From the NCBI RefSeq assembly GCF_029210365.1, contig NZ_JARGES010000020.1, positions 297,442-361,441 of the forward strand: a DNA stretch of 64,000 bases, given 5' to 3'. The notes below the pieces were generated by a model. The model was not told where the DNA came from, ran no database searches, and was given only the letters and a program-made list of their open reading frames with translations. The stretch is from Mesorhizobium sp. YIM 152430 (lineage in GTDB: Bacteria > Pseudomonadota > Alphaproteobacteria > Rhizobiales > Rhizobiaceae). The translations under genes and the position numbers were made by a program. Shown piece by piece: positions 8,029 through 15,455 of this stretch (position 1 is its first letter; every line of letters begins with the position of its first letter).

Positions 8029-9675
8029 ATGACCAGCATGAACGCCTATGAGCAGCATCTCGGCAAGAACCCCGCCAACCACCAGCCGCTGACGCCGCTC
8101 ACCTTCCTGGAGCGCGCCGCCAAAGTCTTTCCGGACCAACTCGCCATCGTTCATGGCGCCGGCCGCACGTCATACAAGACCTTCTGGGAACGTTCCCTGC
8201 GTCTCGCCTCGGCTCTCGCTGCCCGTGGCATCGGCAAGGGCGACACGGTCTCGGTGATGCTGTCCAACACGCCGCCCATGCTGGAGGCGCATTACGGCGT
8301 GCCGATGGTCAAGGCCGTTCTCCACTCGCTCAACACACGTCTCGACGCCGCCGCCATCGCCTTCCAGCTCGACCATGCCGAAACGAAGGTGCTGATCGTC
8401 GACCGCGAGTTTTCGGCGGTCATGGCGGATGCGCTCGCGCTCGCCTCGGTCAAGCCGCTCGTCGTCGACTTCGACGACCCTCACTATGCCGAGGACGCGC
8501 CCTATCCGAAGGGCGAGCGCATCGGCGCGGAGGACTACGAGGATTTGCTCGCCGGCGGCGACCCGGATTTCGCCTGGTCGATGCCCGATGACGAATGGGA
8601 CGCCATCTCGCTCAACTATACGTCCGGCACGACCGGCAATCCCAAGGGCGTCGTCTACAGCCACCGCTCCGCCGCGCTGATGTGCTACGCGAACACAATC
8701 CATGCCGGGCTCGGCAAGCATGGCGCCTATCTGTGGACGCTGCCCATGTTCCACTGCAATGGCTGGTGCTTTCCCTGGACGCTCGCCGTCCAGGCCGGCA
8801 CCCATGTCTGCCTGCGCTGGGTCCGGGCGAAGGCGATGTACGACGCCATCGCCGATCACGGCGTCACCCATCTGTGCGGCGCGCCGATCGTCATGGCAAC
8901 GCTCATCAACGCCGAGGACAAGGACAAGCGCGACTTCTCGCAGCAGGTAACGTTCAACACCGCCGCCGCGCCGCCGCCCGAGGCCGTTCTGTCGGGCATG
9001 GCGGAAGCCGGCTTCGCCGTCACCCATCTCTACGGCCTGACGGAGACCTACGGCCCCGCCGTGGTCAACGAATGGAAGGGCGGCTGGGACGCGCTTGATA
9101 AAGGACCGCGGACGACGAAAAAAGCACGCCAGGGCGTGCGCTACGCCGCGCTCGAGGGCCTGACCGTCATGGACCCCGAGACCATGCAGGACACGCCCGC
9201 CGACGGCGAGACCATCGGCGAGGTCATGTTCCGCGGCAACATCGTCATGAAGGGCTATCTCAAGAACCCCGTGGCGAGCGACGAGGCGTTCGCCGGCGGC
9301 TGGTTTCATTCGGGCGACCTCGGCGTCATGCACCCCGACGGCTACATCCAGTTGAAGGACCGCTCCAAGGACATCATCATTTCCGGCGGCGAGAACATCT
9401 CGTCGATCGAGGTCGAGGACGCGCTCTACAAGCATTCAGCCGTTGCCTCCTGCGGCGTCGTCGCGCGCGCCGACGACAAATGGGGCGAGACGCCGGTCGC
9501 CTATGTCGAACTGAAGCCGGGCCGCGCGGCGAGCGAGGACGAGATAATCGCCCATTGCCGGGCATTGCTGGCGCGGTTCAAATGTCCACGCACGGTGATC
9601 TTCGGCGAGGTGCCGAAGACGTCGACCGGCAAGATCCAGAAGTTCCGTCTGCGCGAAATGGCGCGCAATCTTTAA
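8029..9675 (+). CDS. medium/long-chain acyl-CoA synthetase (AMP-forming)
   Basis: 548 residues from ATG 8029. A GGAGG at 8022-8026 is only 2 nt before that ATG but 11 nt before the ATG at 8038 (MNAYEQH), so 8038 may be the true start. The ANL-superfamily motifs are all present: YTSGTTGNPKGVV (about residues 198-210), YGLTETYG, GWFHSGD, DRSKDIIISGGENIS, and the C-terminal catalytic lysine in TSTGKIQK. The enzyme activates a carboxylic acid to its CoA thioester via an acyl-AMP. It resembles the AlkK and DmdB (methylmercaptopropionyl-CoA ligase) groups; which acid it uses is not decided by the sequence. Confidence 0.9.
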   Translation: MTSMNAYEQHLGKNPANHQPLTPLTFLERAAKVFPDQLAIVHGAGRTSYKTFWERSLRLASALAARGIGKGDTVSVMLSNTPPMLEAHYGVPMVKAVLHSLNTRLDAAAIAFQLDHAETKVLIVDREFSAVMADALALASVKPLVVDFDDPHYAEDAPYPKGERIGAEDYEDLLAGGDPDFAWSMPDDEWDAISLNYTSGTTGNPKGVVYSHRSAALMCYANTIHAGLGKHGAYLWTLPMFHCNGWCFPWTLAVQAGTHVCLRWVRAKAMYDAIADHGVTHLCGAPIVMATLINAEDKDKRDFSQQVTFNTAAAPPPEAVLSGMAEAGFAVTHLYGLTETYGPAVVNEWKGGWDALDKGPRTTKKARQGVRYAALEGLTVMDPETMQDTPADGETIGEVMFRGNIVMKGYLKNPVASDEAFAGGWFHSGDLGVMHPDGYIQLKDRSKDIIISGGENISSIEVEDALYKHSAVASCGVVARADDKWGETPVAYVELKPGRAASEDEIIAHCRALLARFKCPRTVIFGEVPKTSTGKIQKFRLREMARNL

Positions 9676-9760
9676 GGTGATCGGTCAAAACGGGACATTT
9701 TTCAGCGAATTTTCATCGAAATTTACGCTTCGTTAAGCTTTATGGGTCATTACTGTCTCC

Positions 9761-9857
9761 ATCCAGTCTTCTGGATTCTTACCGAGTGGTTGGACCACTT
9801 CGTTTGACGCCTCCCTGTTAAACTCCTGAGAGCCGCGCTTCCCGTGGCTCTTTTTTT
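9761..9857 (+). ncRNA. candidate trans-acting small RNA with three hairpins
   Basis: No open frame explains this AT-richer stretch. Three hairpins follow each other. H1 is ATCCAG-TCTT-CTGGAT (9761-9776). H2 is CGAGTGGT-TGG-ACCACTTCG (9783-9802, one bulge). H3 is GAGCCGCG-CTTCC-CGTGGCTC (9830-9850) followed by seven T, a textbook intrinsic terminator. Between H2 and H3 lies an unpaired CCTCCC (9810-9815), complementary to a Shine-Dalgarno sequence, as in many alphaproteobacterial sRNAs. The 5' end is not fixed and no clear sigma-70 promoter was found, so the transcript probably begins somewhere in 9740-9760. Confidence 0.6.
9830..9857 (+). terminator. intrinsic terminator of the sRNA candidate
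   Basis: Eight-pair stem GAGCCGCG/CGTGGCTC (one G-T pair) with a five-base loop and a run of seven T at 9851-9857. It lies 155 bp after the acyl-CoA synthetase stop, so it could also end read-through from that gene. Confidence 0.85.
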
Positions 9858-9889
9858 CGCCTTTTGGACGCCGCGCCGCACCCGCGGCG

Positions 9890-9904
9890 TTAACCCTTTG
9901 TTAA
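9890..9904. promoter_or_regulatory. perfect CtrA-type box upstream of rcdA
   Basis: TTAA-CCCTTTG-TTAA matches the full CtrA consensus TTAA-N7-TTAA. It stands 133 nt before the rcdA start, the only gene it can control on the plus strand. Confidence 0.7.
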
Positions 9905-10037
9905 ACATCCGGTTGCCCCGGTGGTGGACAAGGCGCATGGTCGTTCTTGTGACCTGCGGCAATGTGTGGAACCTCTGGCTCCGCCGCGCCGTTGTCGGTC
10001 GCGAAGGCGCGCAAATCAGGATGTTCGAGGCGTATTG

Positions 10038-10559
10038 ATGAGAATGGAAGCCGGCAGCGGCCAGGCCGCGACGATCAATCTGGCGGAACGCCGCGTTTTC
10101 TCCGGCTCGTTCAAGAAGCTTTACGGCGAAGGAATGCACCTCGTCGAGGAGGCTGCGGAATATCTCGACGGCCAGGGGCGGATCGAGGCGAAGTCGCTGT
10201 CCCGTATCGCCGCCACGCTCTATGCCGCCGAATCGATGCGACTGACCACCCGCCTGATGCAGATCGCCTCCTGGCTCCTCCTCCAGCGCGCCGCCAATTC
10301 CGGCGAGATGACGCGCGATCAGGTCGCCGCCGAAAAATCCAAGGTCCGCCTCGACACCGCCTCCGCCTTCGACACCGATCAGTCCTGGGGCGAACTGCCG
10401 GCATCGTTCCGCGATCTCGTCGACCGCTCGCTGCGCCTCCAGGCGCTCGTGCGCCGCATGGACGGCGAGGTCTACGGCGCCGACGACAGCTTCGAGCGCC
10501 GCGCCGTCAATCCCGTCTCCGATCAGATCACCCTGCTGAAGACCGCATTCGGGCGCTGA
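10038..10559 (+). CDS. rcdA: RcdA / DUF1465 family cell-cycle protease adaptor
   Basis: 173 residues from ATG 10038, which has a GAGG ribosome site 7 nt upstream. The all-helical chain with [21 protein letters not shown] near the N-terminus and a central [23 protein letters not shown] helix matches the DUF1465 family, whose Caulobacter member RcdA works with CpdR to deliver proteins, including CtrA, to the ClpXP protease. The sequence shows family membership; the adaptor role here is inferred. A perfect CtrA box lies upstream, consistent with the feedback regulation described for the Caulobacter system. It sits just ahead of ruvC. Confidence 0.85.
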   Translation: MRMEAGSGQAATINLAERRVFSGSFKKLYGEGMHLVEEAAEYLDGQGRIEAKSLSRIAATLYAAESMRLTTRLMQIASWLLLQRAANSGEMTRDQVAAEKSKVRLDTASAFDTDQSWGELPASFRDLVDRSLRLQALVRRMDGEVYGADDSFERRAVNPVSDQITLLKTAFGR

Positions 10560-10620
10560 GCATTTTGCAGCCGGCGCGCTTGCGTCCGGCGTTGCACAAA
10601 TGCAGTTGGATCACAATTTC

Positions 10621-10635
10621 GTTGCTGCTTTGTTC
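10621..10635 (+). promoter_or_regulatory. LexA (SOS) box-like site before ruvC
   Basis: GTTG-CTGCTTT-GTTC fits the alphaproteobacterial LexA consensus GTTC-N7-GTTC at seven of eight fixed positions. It lies 40 nt before the ruvC start, where SOS control of a Holliday-junction operon would be expected. The single mismatch keeps this a candidate. Confidence 0.5.
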
Positions 10636-10638
10636 ACG

Positions 10639-10664
10639 CTTTCATGTCATAGCGGACATGAAAG
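10639..10664. promoter_or_regulatory. 26-bp perfect palindrome in the ruvC leader
   Basis: CTTTCATGTC and GACATGAAAG are exact 10-bp inverted repeats around the spacer ATAGCG. The element ends 11 nt before the ruvC ATG and just before its GGGGA ribosome site, so it could be an operator or an RNA hairpin affecting translation. Confidence 0.6.
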
Positions 10665-10675
10665 ACGGGGACTCC

Positions 10676-11197
10676 ATGGCAGAGACGATTCGCATCATCG
10701 GTATCGATCCGGGCCTACGCCGCACTGGTTGGGGCATCATCGACGCCATCGGCAATTCGCTGCGCTTCGTCGGCTCCGGCACCATCCGTTCGGATGCGAA
10801 CATGGACCTCGCCTCGCGGCTTTGCCAGTTGCATGACGGACTGCAAGCGATCATCCACGCGCATATGCCCGTCGAGGCGGCGGTCGAGCAGACCTTCGTC
10901 AACAAGGACGCGACCGCGACGCTGAAACTCGGCCAAGCCCGCGGCATCGCGATGCTCGTTCCCGCCCGCGGCGGTCTGCACGTCGCCGAATACGCGCCGA
11001 ACGCCGTCAAGAAGTCGGTGATCGGCGTCGGCCACGGCGACAAGAAGCAGATCCACATGATGGTCAAGGTGCTGATGCCGCGCGCGACCTTCGACACCGA
11101 TGACGCGGCCGACGCCATCGCCATCGCCATCTGCCACGCCCATCACCGACAGAGCGTGACCGGCCGGCTTGCGATGGCAGCAGCGGCGGCGGGGTGA
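10676..11197 (+). CDS. ruvC: Holliday junction endonuclease RuvC
   Basis: 173 residues from ATG 10676, chosen because GGGGA stands 4 nt upstream and the length then matches RuvC. An ATG at 10658 lies inside a palindrome and lacks a ribosome site. The RNase H-like active site is complete: Asp11 in [12 protein letters not shown], Glu71 in VEQTF, and Asp143/Asp146 in [11 protein letters not shown]. RuvC cuts Holliday junctions symmetrically in complex with RuvA and RuvB. The stop is 4 bp before the ruvA start. Confidence 0.96.
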   Translation: MAETIRIIGIDPGLRRTGWGIIDAIGNSLRFVGSGTIRSDANMDLASRLCQLHDGLQAIIHAHMPVEAAVEQTFVNKDATATLKLGQARGIAMLVPARGGLHVAEYAPNAVKKSVIGVGHGDKKQIHMMVKVLMPRATFDTDDAADAIAIAICHAHHRQSVTGRLAMAAAAAG

Positions 11198-11201
11198 GCA
11201 C

Positions 11202-11819
11202 ATGATCGGAAAGCTGAAGGGCACCGTCGACGAGATCGCCGAGGATCACTGCATCGTCGACGTCCACGGCGTCGGCTATGTAGCCTACTGCTCCACGCGC
11301 ACCCTGGCCGGCATCAGCGCCGGCGAAGCCGTCACGCTCTTCATCGAGACCTATGTCCGCGAGGACATGCTCCGGCTCTACGGCTTCAGGTCGCATCTCG
11401 AGCGCGAGTGGTTCCGGCTCTTGCAGAACAATGTCCAGGGCGTCGGCGCCAAGGTCGCGCTCGCGGTCCTCTCCACCCTCACCCCGTCCGAACTCGCCAA
11501 CGCGATAGCGTTGCGCGACATCACCATGGTCGCCCGCGCGCCCGGCGTCGGCAAGAAAGTCGCCGAGCGAATCGTCACCGAACTGCGCACCAAGGCCCCG
11601 GCCTATGCCGGCGAGGCGACGGGCACGATCGGCCTCAGGCAGGAACTCGGAGAAGGCGTCGCTCCCGCGCCGATCACTGATGCCGTCTCCGCCCTCGTCA
11701 ATCTCGGCTATTCCCGCGACATCGCCGCCAACGCCGTATCCGCCGCGCTCAAGACAGCAGGCGAGGACCCCGATTCGTCGACGCTGATCCGGCTGGGGTT
11801 GAAGGAACTGGCACGGTGA
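11202..11819 (+). CDS. ruvA: Holliday junction branch-migration protein RuvA
   Basis: 205 residues from ATG 11202 ([12 protein letters not shown]), the standard length. The N-terminal OB-fold, the helix-hairpin-helix repeats ([15 protein letters not shown] and [16 protein letters not shown], which bind the junction) and the C-terminal RuvB-contacting domain ([14 protein letters not shown]) are all visible. RuvA forms tetramers on the Holliday junction and loads RuvB. In most relatives ruvB follows directly; here a toxin-antitoxin pair intervenes. Confidence 0.96.
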   Translation: MIGKLKGTVDEIAEDHCIVDVHGVGYVAYCSTRTLAGISAGEAVTLFIETYVREDMLRLYGFRSHLEREWFRLLQNNVQGVGAKVALAVLSTLTPSELANAIALRDITMVARAPGVGKKVAERIVTELRTKAPAYAGEATGTIGLRQELGEGVAPAPITDAVSALVNLGYSRDIAANAVSAALKTAGEDPDSSTLIRLGLKELAR

Positions 11820-11824
11820 ACGCC

Positions 11825-11867
11825 TTGTATAAAGTCAATTTCCTTACTATCCTCGGAATGTAAGGAA
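11825..11867 (+). promoter_or_regulatory. promoter and operator of the vapBC-type pair
   Basis: A sigma-70-like promoter has -35 TTGTAT (11825-11830), a 17-bp spacer and -10 TATCCT (11848-11853). The -10 hexamer lies inside the 12-bp spacer of a perfect inverted repeat TTCCTTAC (11840-11847) / GTAAGGAA (11860-11867). A repressor bound to the repeat would cover the promoter, the usual autoregulation by an AbrB-type antitoxin or the toxin-antitoxin complex. Confidence 0.6.
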
Positions 11868-11882
11868 TTGAGAAGCCACGTC

Positions 11883-12143
11883 ATGGGTCATTACTCGCGA
11901 CTAACATCCAAGGGCCAGACGACCATCCCAGCCGAGGTTAGAGAGTATCTGGGCCTCAACCCTGGCGACCGGATCGTCTACGCTCTTAAGGACGGCAAGG
12001 TGGAACTGAAGGCGAAAAACCTCAGGGCGTTGGATTTGATCGGCATTCTCGGGCCACCTCCATCCGGTCCCAAGACACTGGAAGAAATCGATATGGGCAT
12101 CGCAACGGCAGCCGCCGATAGTGGGATGCGTGGGCTCGAATGA
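11883..12143 (+). CDS. vapB: AbrB/SpoVT-type antitoxin (VapB-like)
   Basis: 86 residues from ATG 11883 (MGHYSRLTSKGQTTIPAEV); a TTG at 11868 would add five residues. The swapped-hairpin AbrB DNA-binding fold covers residues 1-50 (SRLTSKGQTTIPAEVREYLG and PGDRIVYAL). The C-terminal tail, about residues 51-86, would wrap the toxin. The stop overlaps the toxin start by 4 bp (ATGA). Base use is less GC-rich than ruvA and ruvB, with codons such as GTT, AGA, TAT and CTT, suggesting transfer. A promoter/operator sits in the 63-bp gap after ruvA. Confidence 0.88.
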   Translation: MGHYSRLTSKGQTTIPAEVREYLGLNPGDRIVYALKDGKVELKAKNLRALDLIGILGPPPSGPKTLEEIDMGIATAAADSGMRGLE

Positions 12144-12538
12144 TCGGCGTCGACACCAATGTGTTGCTCCGGCTTTATGTTGCGGACGATGCCAGCCAGC
12201 ACGCGGCGGCTTCGCGGTTTTTCGCAGAGCGGACCGGCGAAAGCCCCGCCTACATCTCGATGGTCGTCTTCATCGAGTTCGTCTGGGCGCTGACAAAGAC
12301 CTACAATTACGGCTGGGATCGAGTTTTCGCGTTGATCGGCGCGATGATAGGCGCCCGCGACATATTGATCGAACGCGAGGACGTCGTTACCGAAGCGCTC
12401 GCACGGGCGGTCGAGGACAATGTCTATATCGTCGACGCGCTTATAGCCCTTGCGAACGCCGATGACGGCTGCACGTCAACGGTAACGTTTGGCAGAAAGG
12501 CCGCCCGGCGGCTTCCCACCATGGAACTCCTCTCGTGA
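12140..12538 (+). CDS. vapC: PIN-domain toxin (VapC-like) with altered active site
   Basis: 132 residues. PIN-domain landmarks are [12 protein letters not shown] (Asp5), [10 protein letters not shown] (Glu46) and [10 protein letters not shown] (Asp99). The fourth acidic position, normally the Asp of a C-terminal TFD motif, reads TFG (Gly118, codon GGC at 12491-12493), one base away from GAC. VapC toxins are Mg-dependent RNases that cut tRNA or rRNA; losing one metal ligand may weaken this one. The start overlaps vapB by 4 bp, and the stop TGA overlaps the GTG start of ruvB, so ruvB translation may be coupled to the toxin gene. Confidence 0.88.
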   Translation: MIGVDTNVLLRLYVADDASQHAAASRFFAERTGESPAYISMVVFIEFVWALTKTYNYGWDRVFALIGAMIGARDILIEREDVVTEALARAVEDNVYIVDALIALANADDGCTSTVTFGRKAARRLPTMELLS

Positions 12539-13572
12539 GCACCGCCCCGCGCCTGATCACCCCGGAAAAGCGCGGCGAGGACGTAGACACGACGCTGCGC
12601 CCGCAAGCGCTCGACGATTTCGTCGGTCAGGCCGCCGCGCGCGCGAATCTCAAGATATTCATCGAGGCGGCGAAAAACCGCGGCGAGGCCCTCGACCACG
12701 TCCTCTTCGTCGGCCCGCCCGGCCTCGGCAAGACGACGCTGGCGCAGATCATGGCGCGCGAGCTCGGCGTCAATTTCCGCTCCACCTCCGGCCCGGTCAT
12801 CGCCAAGGCCGGCGACCTCGCCGCGCTTCTCACCAACCTCGAAGACCGCGACGTCCTCTTCATCGACGAGATTCACCGCCTGAACCCTGCGGTCGAGGAA
12901 ATCCTCTATCCGGCGATGGAGGATTTCCAGCTCGATCTGATCATCGGCGAGGGCCCCGCGGCCCGCTCCGTCAAGATCGATCTCGCCCGCTTCACGCTGG
13001 TCGCCGCGACGACGCGGCTCGGCCTCCTCACCAACCCGCTGCGCGACCGTTTCGGCATCCCGGTCCGGCTCGATTTCTACACCGTCGAGGAACTGGAGAA
13101 GATCGTCAGCCGCGGCGCGCGCATCCTGTCGCTGCCCATGAGCGAGGACGGCGCGGTCGAGATCGCCCGCCGCGCCCGCGGCACCCCGCGCATCGCCGGC
13201 CGGCTGCTGCGCCGCGTGCGCGACTTCGCCTCCGTCGCCGGCGCCGAAATCGTCGACCGCAAGACCGCCGACGCCGCGCTGACCCGCCTCGAGGTCGACG
13301 CGCTCGGCCTCGACAATCTCGACCGGCGCTATCTCTCGATGATCGCGACCAATTTCGGCGGCGGCCCGGTCGGAATCGAGACCATCGCCGCCGGCCTTTC
13401 GGAGCCGCGCGACGCCATCGAGGACATCATTGAGCCCTATCTGATCCAGCGGGGCTTCATCCAGCGCACCCCCCGCGGCCGGATGCTCACCGCCAATGCC
13501 TGGCGCCATCTCGGGCTGGAGGCGCCACGCGATCTGGCCGTGCGGCAGACGAGCCTGTTCGAGGATGAGTAA
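12535..13572 (+). CDS. ruvB: Holliday junction helicase motor RuvB
   Basis: 345 residues starting at GTG 12535, inside the vapC stop. Walker [10 protein letters not shown] is at residues 60-68 and Walker B FIDEIH at 109-114; the sensor and arginine-finger regions ([17 protein letters not shown]) and the C-terminal winged helix ([13 protein letters not shown]) follow. RuvB hexamers drive branch migration by ATP hydrolysis on RuvA-bound junctions. No strong ribosome site precedes it apart from GGA within vapC, so translation is probably coupled to vapC. Confidence 0.96.
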   Translation: MSTAPRLITPEKRGEDVDTTLRPQALDDFVGQAAARANLKIFIEAAKNRGEALDHVLFVGPPGLGKTTLAQIMARELGVNFRSTSGPVIAKAGDLAALLTNLEDRDVLFIDEIHRLNPAVEEILYPAMEDFQLDLIIGEGPAARSVKIDLARFTLVAATTRLGLLTNPLRDRFGIPVRLDFYTVEELEKIVSRGARILSLPMSEDGAVEIARRARGTPRIAGRLLRRVRDFASVAGAEIVDRKTADAALTRLEVDALGLDNLDRRYLSMIATNFGGGPVGIETIAAGLSEPRDAIEDIIEPYLIQRGFIQRTPRGRMLTANAWRHLGLEAPRDLAVRQTSLFEDE

Positions 13573-13575
13573 ACG

Positions 13576-14037
13576 TTGAGCGCCGCCATCACCGCCCTCG
13601 CCGGCGAACTCACCCCCTTCGGCCACCGCATCCACGCGCGCGTCTACTACGCCGACACGGATTTCTCCGGCGTCGTCTACCATGCGCGCTATCTCGAATT
13701 CTTCGAGCGCGGCCGGTCCGACTTCCTGCGCCTTGCCGGCGTCCACCACACCGAGCTTGCCGACGGCAAGCATGGCGAAAAACTTGTCTGGGTGGTCAAG
13801 CGCATGGAGATCGACTTTCGCGGCCCGGCCAAGATCGACGACATCCTGACCATCGACACCCGCACCGAGAAGATTTCTGGCGCGCGCATCTACATGGCGC
13901 AGGAACTGAAGCGGGGCGACGACTTGCTCGTTACCGCGCGCGTCGAGGCGGCGATTGTTTCCGAGGCCGGAAAGCCGCGCCGTTTCCCGAAGGAATGGTT
14001 GACAGCTTTCCTGCCTCGAGGGTCCGAACCCGCCTGA
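13576..14037 (+). CDS. ybgC: Tol-Pal-associated acyl-CoA thioesterase YbgC
   Basis: 153 residues with TTG start at 13576, 3 nt after the ruvB stop and preceded by GAGGATGAG. The hot-dog thioesterase motif YADTDFSGVVYHARYLEFFERGR holds the catalytic Asp pair (about residues 27-29). YbgC hydrolyses acyl-CoA or acyl-ACP thioesters at the membrane and is almost always the first gene of the tol-pal cluster, as here. About 225 bp separate it from tolQ, so tolQ probably has its own promoter. Confidence 0.93.
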   Translation: MSAAITALAGELTPFGHRIHARVYYADTDFSGVVYHARYLEFFERGRSDFLRLAGVHHTELADGKHGEKLVWVVKRMEIDFRGPAKIDDILTIDTRTEKISGARIYMAQELKRGDDLLVTARVEAAIVSEAGKPRRFPKEWLTAFLPRGSEPA

Positions 14038-14262
14038 TCCCCCGCCGCTCTAAACGCTTCCTTAACCCTAACGGCGCATGAACAAGACGATGAAAATCGT
14101 CGATAACGTCATGCGCCTTCCTTTCACCAAATTTGGCTTGAACAAGGCCGATCATGGTGCCGTGGGGTCGAGGCCGGCACGCAATCGATGAACAACTGAC
14201 AGGCGCACCTGGAGGAAGGGCGGCAACGAGCCGTCCGGACTCGTGATGAGGACGTTGGGACC

Positions 14263-14982
14263 ATGGAAACCGTGACTTTGGCCGCACCGGGCGGCGATCA
14301 TTCGATCTGGGCGCTGTTCTGGCAGGCGGGCTGGGTCGTCAAGCTTGTCATGCTGGGCCTGATCGCGGCCTCGATATGGACCTGGGCCATCATCATCGAC
14401 AAGATCATCGCCTACAAGCGCATGGACGCCTCGCTGAACCGCTTCGAGCAGGTGTTCTGGTCCGGCCAGTCGCTGGAAGAACTCTACCGCACCCTCGCCG
14501 ACCGCAAGACGACCGGCATGGGCGCCGTCTTCGTTTCGGCCATGCGCGAATGGAAGAAGAGCTTCGAGAAGGGCGCGAAATCCCCGATCGGCTTGCAGAC
14601 CCGCATCGACAAGGCGATGGACCTCGCCATCACCCGCGAGATGGAAGGGCTGGAAGGCCGTCTCGGCTATCTCGCCTCGATCGGCTCGGCCGCCCCCTTC
14701 ATCGGCCTTTTCGGCACCGTCGTCGGCATCATGACGTCGTTCCAGGCCATCGCCGGGTCGCAGTCGACCAATCTCGCCGTCGTCGCGCCGGGCATCGCCG
14801 AGGCGCTTCTGGCGACGGCGCTCGGACTGCTGGCGGCGATTCCCGCCGTCATCGCCTACAACAAACTGTCGGCCGACGCCGGCAAGCTCGCCGCGCGCAT
14901 GGAAGGGTTCTCGGACGAGTTCTCCGCCATTCTTTCGCGCCAGATCGATGAAAAGGTCATGCCGCGCGCGGCAGCGGCCTGA
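14263..14982 (+). CDS. tolQ: Tol-Pal system proton channel subunit TolQ
   Basis: 239 residues. Three membrane helices are visible at about 17-43, 135-162 ([20 protein letters not shown]) and 170-198, with a cytoplasmic domain between the first two. TolQ and TolR form the proton channel that energises TolA during cell division and outer-membrane constriction. It starts the tolQ-R-A-B run; tolR follows after 21 bp. Confidence 0.95.
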   Translation: METVTLAAPGGDHSIWALFWQAGWVVKLVMLGLIAASIWTWAIIIDKIIAYKRMDASLNRFEQVFWSGQSLEELYRTLADRKTTGMGAVFVSAMREWKKSFEKGAKSPIGLQTRIDKAMDLAITREMEGLEGRLGYLASIGSAAPFIGLFGTVVGIMTSFQAIAGSQSTNLAVVAPGIAEALLATALGLLAAIPAVIAYNKLSADAGKLAARMEGFSDEFSAILSRQIDEKVMPRAAAA

Positions 14983-15003
14983 TCGCGGCAAGGGAGCTTC
15001 ACC

Positions 15004-15447
15004 ATGGGCATGGCAGTCGGACAGTCGGGCGGCGGACGCACCAGACGCAGGGGCAGGCGCCATTCGCTCGTCTCCGAGATCAACGTCACGCCCTTCGTCG
15101 ACGTCATGCTGGTGCTCTTGATCATCTTCATGGTCGCAGCGCCGCTGCTGACGGTCGGCGTCCCGATCGACCTGCCCGAATCGCGCGCCGGCGCGCTGAA
15201 TTCGGAAACGACGCCGATCACCGTCTCGGTCAATGCCGACGGCCAGGTCTATCTCCAGGAAACCGAGATCGCGATCGACGACATCGTGCCGACCCTCGAG
15301 GCCGTCGCCACCACCGGCTATGACGAGCGCATCTATGTGCGCGCGGACGGCGCTGCGAACTATGCCATGGTCATGCGCGTGCTCGGCCGCATCAACGGCG
15401 CCGGCTACCGCAATGTCGGGCTCGTCACCCTGCCCGAGGATAGCTGA
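15004..15447 (+). CDS. tolR: Tol-Pal system protein TolR
   Basis: 147 residues. A basic cytoplasmic N-terminus ([12 protein letters not shown]) leads into one membrane helix at about 31-50 whose [14 protein letters not shown] motif carries the proton-coupling Asp33. The remainder is the periplasmic domain, which dimerises and can touch peptidoglycan. A strong AAGGGAG ribosome site precedes ATG 15004. TolA begins 8 bp after the stop. Confidence 0.95.
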   Translation: MGMAVGQSGGGRTRRRGRRHSLVSEINVTPFVDVMLVLLIIFMVAAPLLTVGVPIDLPESRAGALNSETTPITVSVNADGQVYLQETEIAIDDIVPTLEAVATTGYDERIYVRADGAANYAMVMRVLGRINGAGYRNVGLVTLPEDS

Positions 15448-15455
15448 GCGAAACG

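Noticed and set aside
14051..14065. TAAA-N7-TTAA as a CtrA box upstream of tolQ
   Set aside because: One half-site is mismatched and it lies about 200 bp from the start; too weak to list as a feature.
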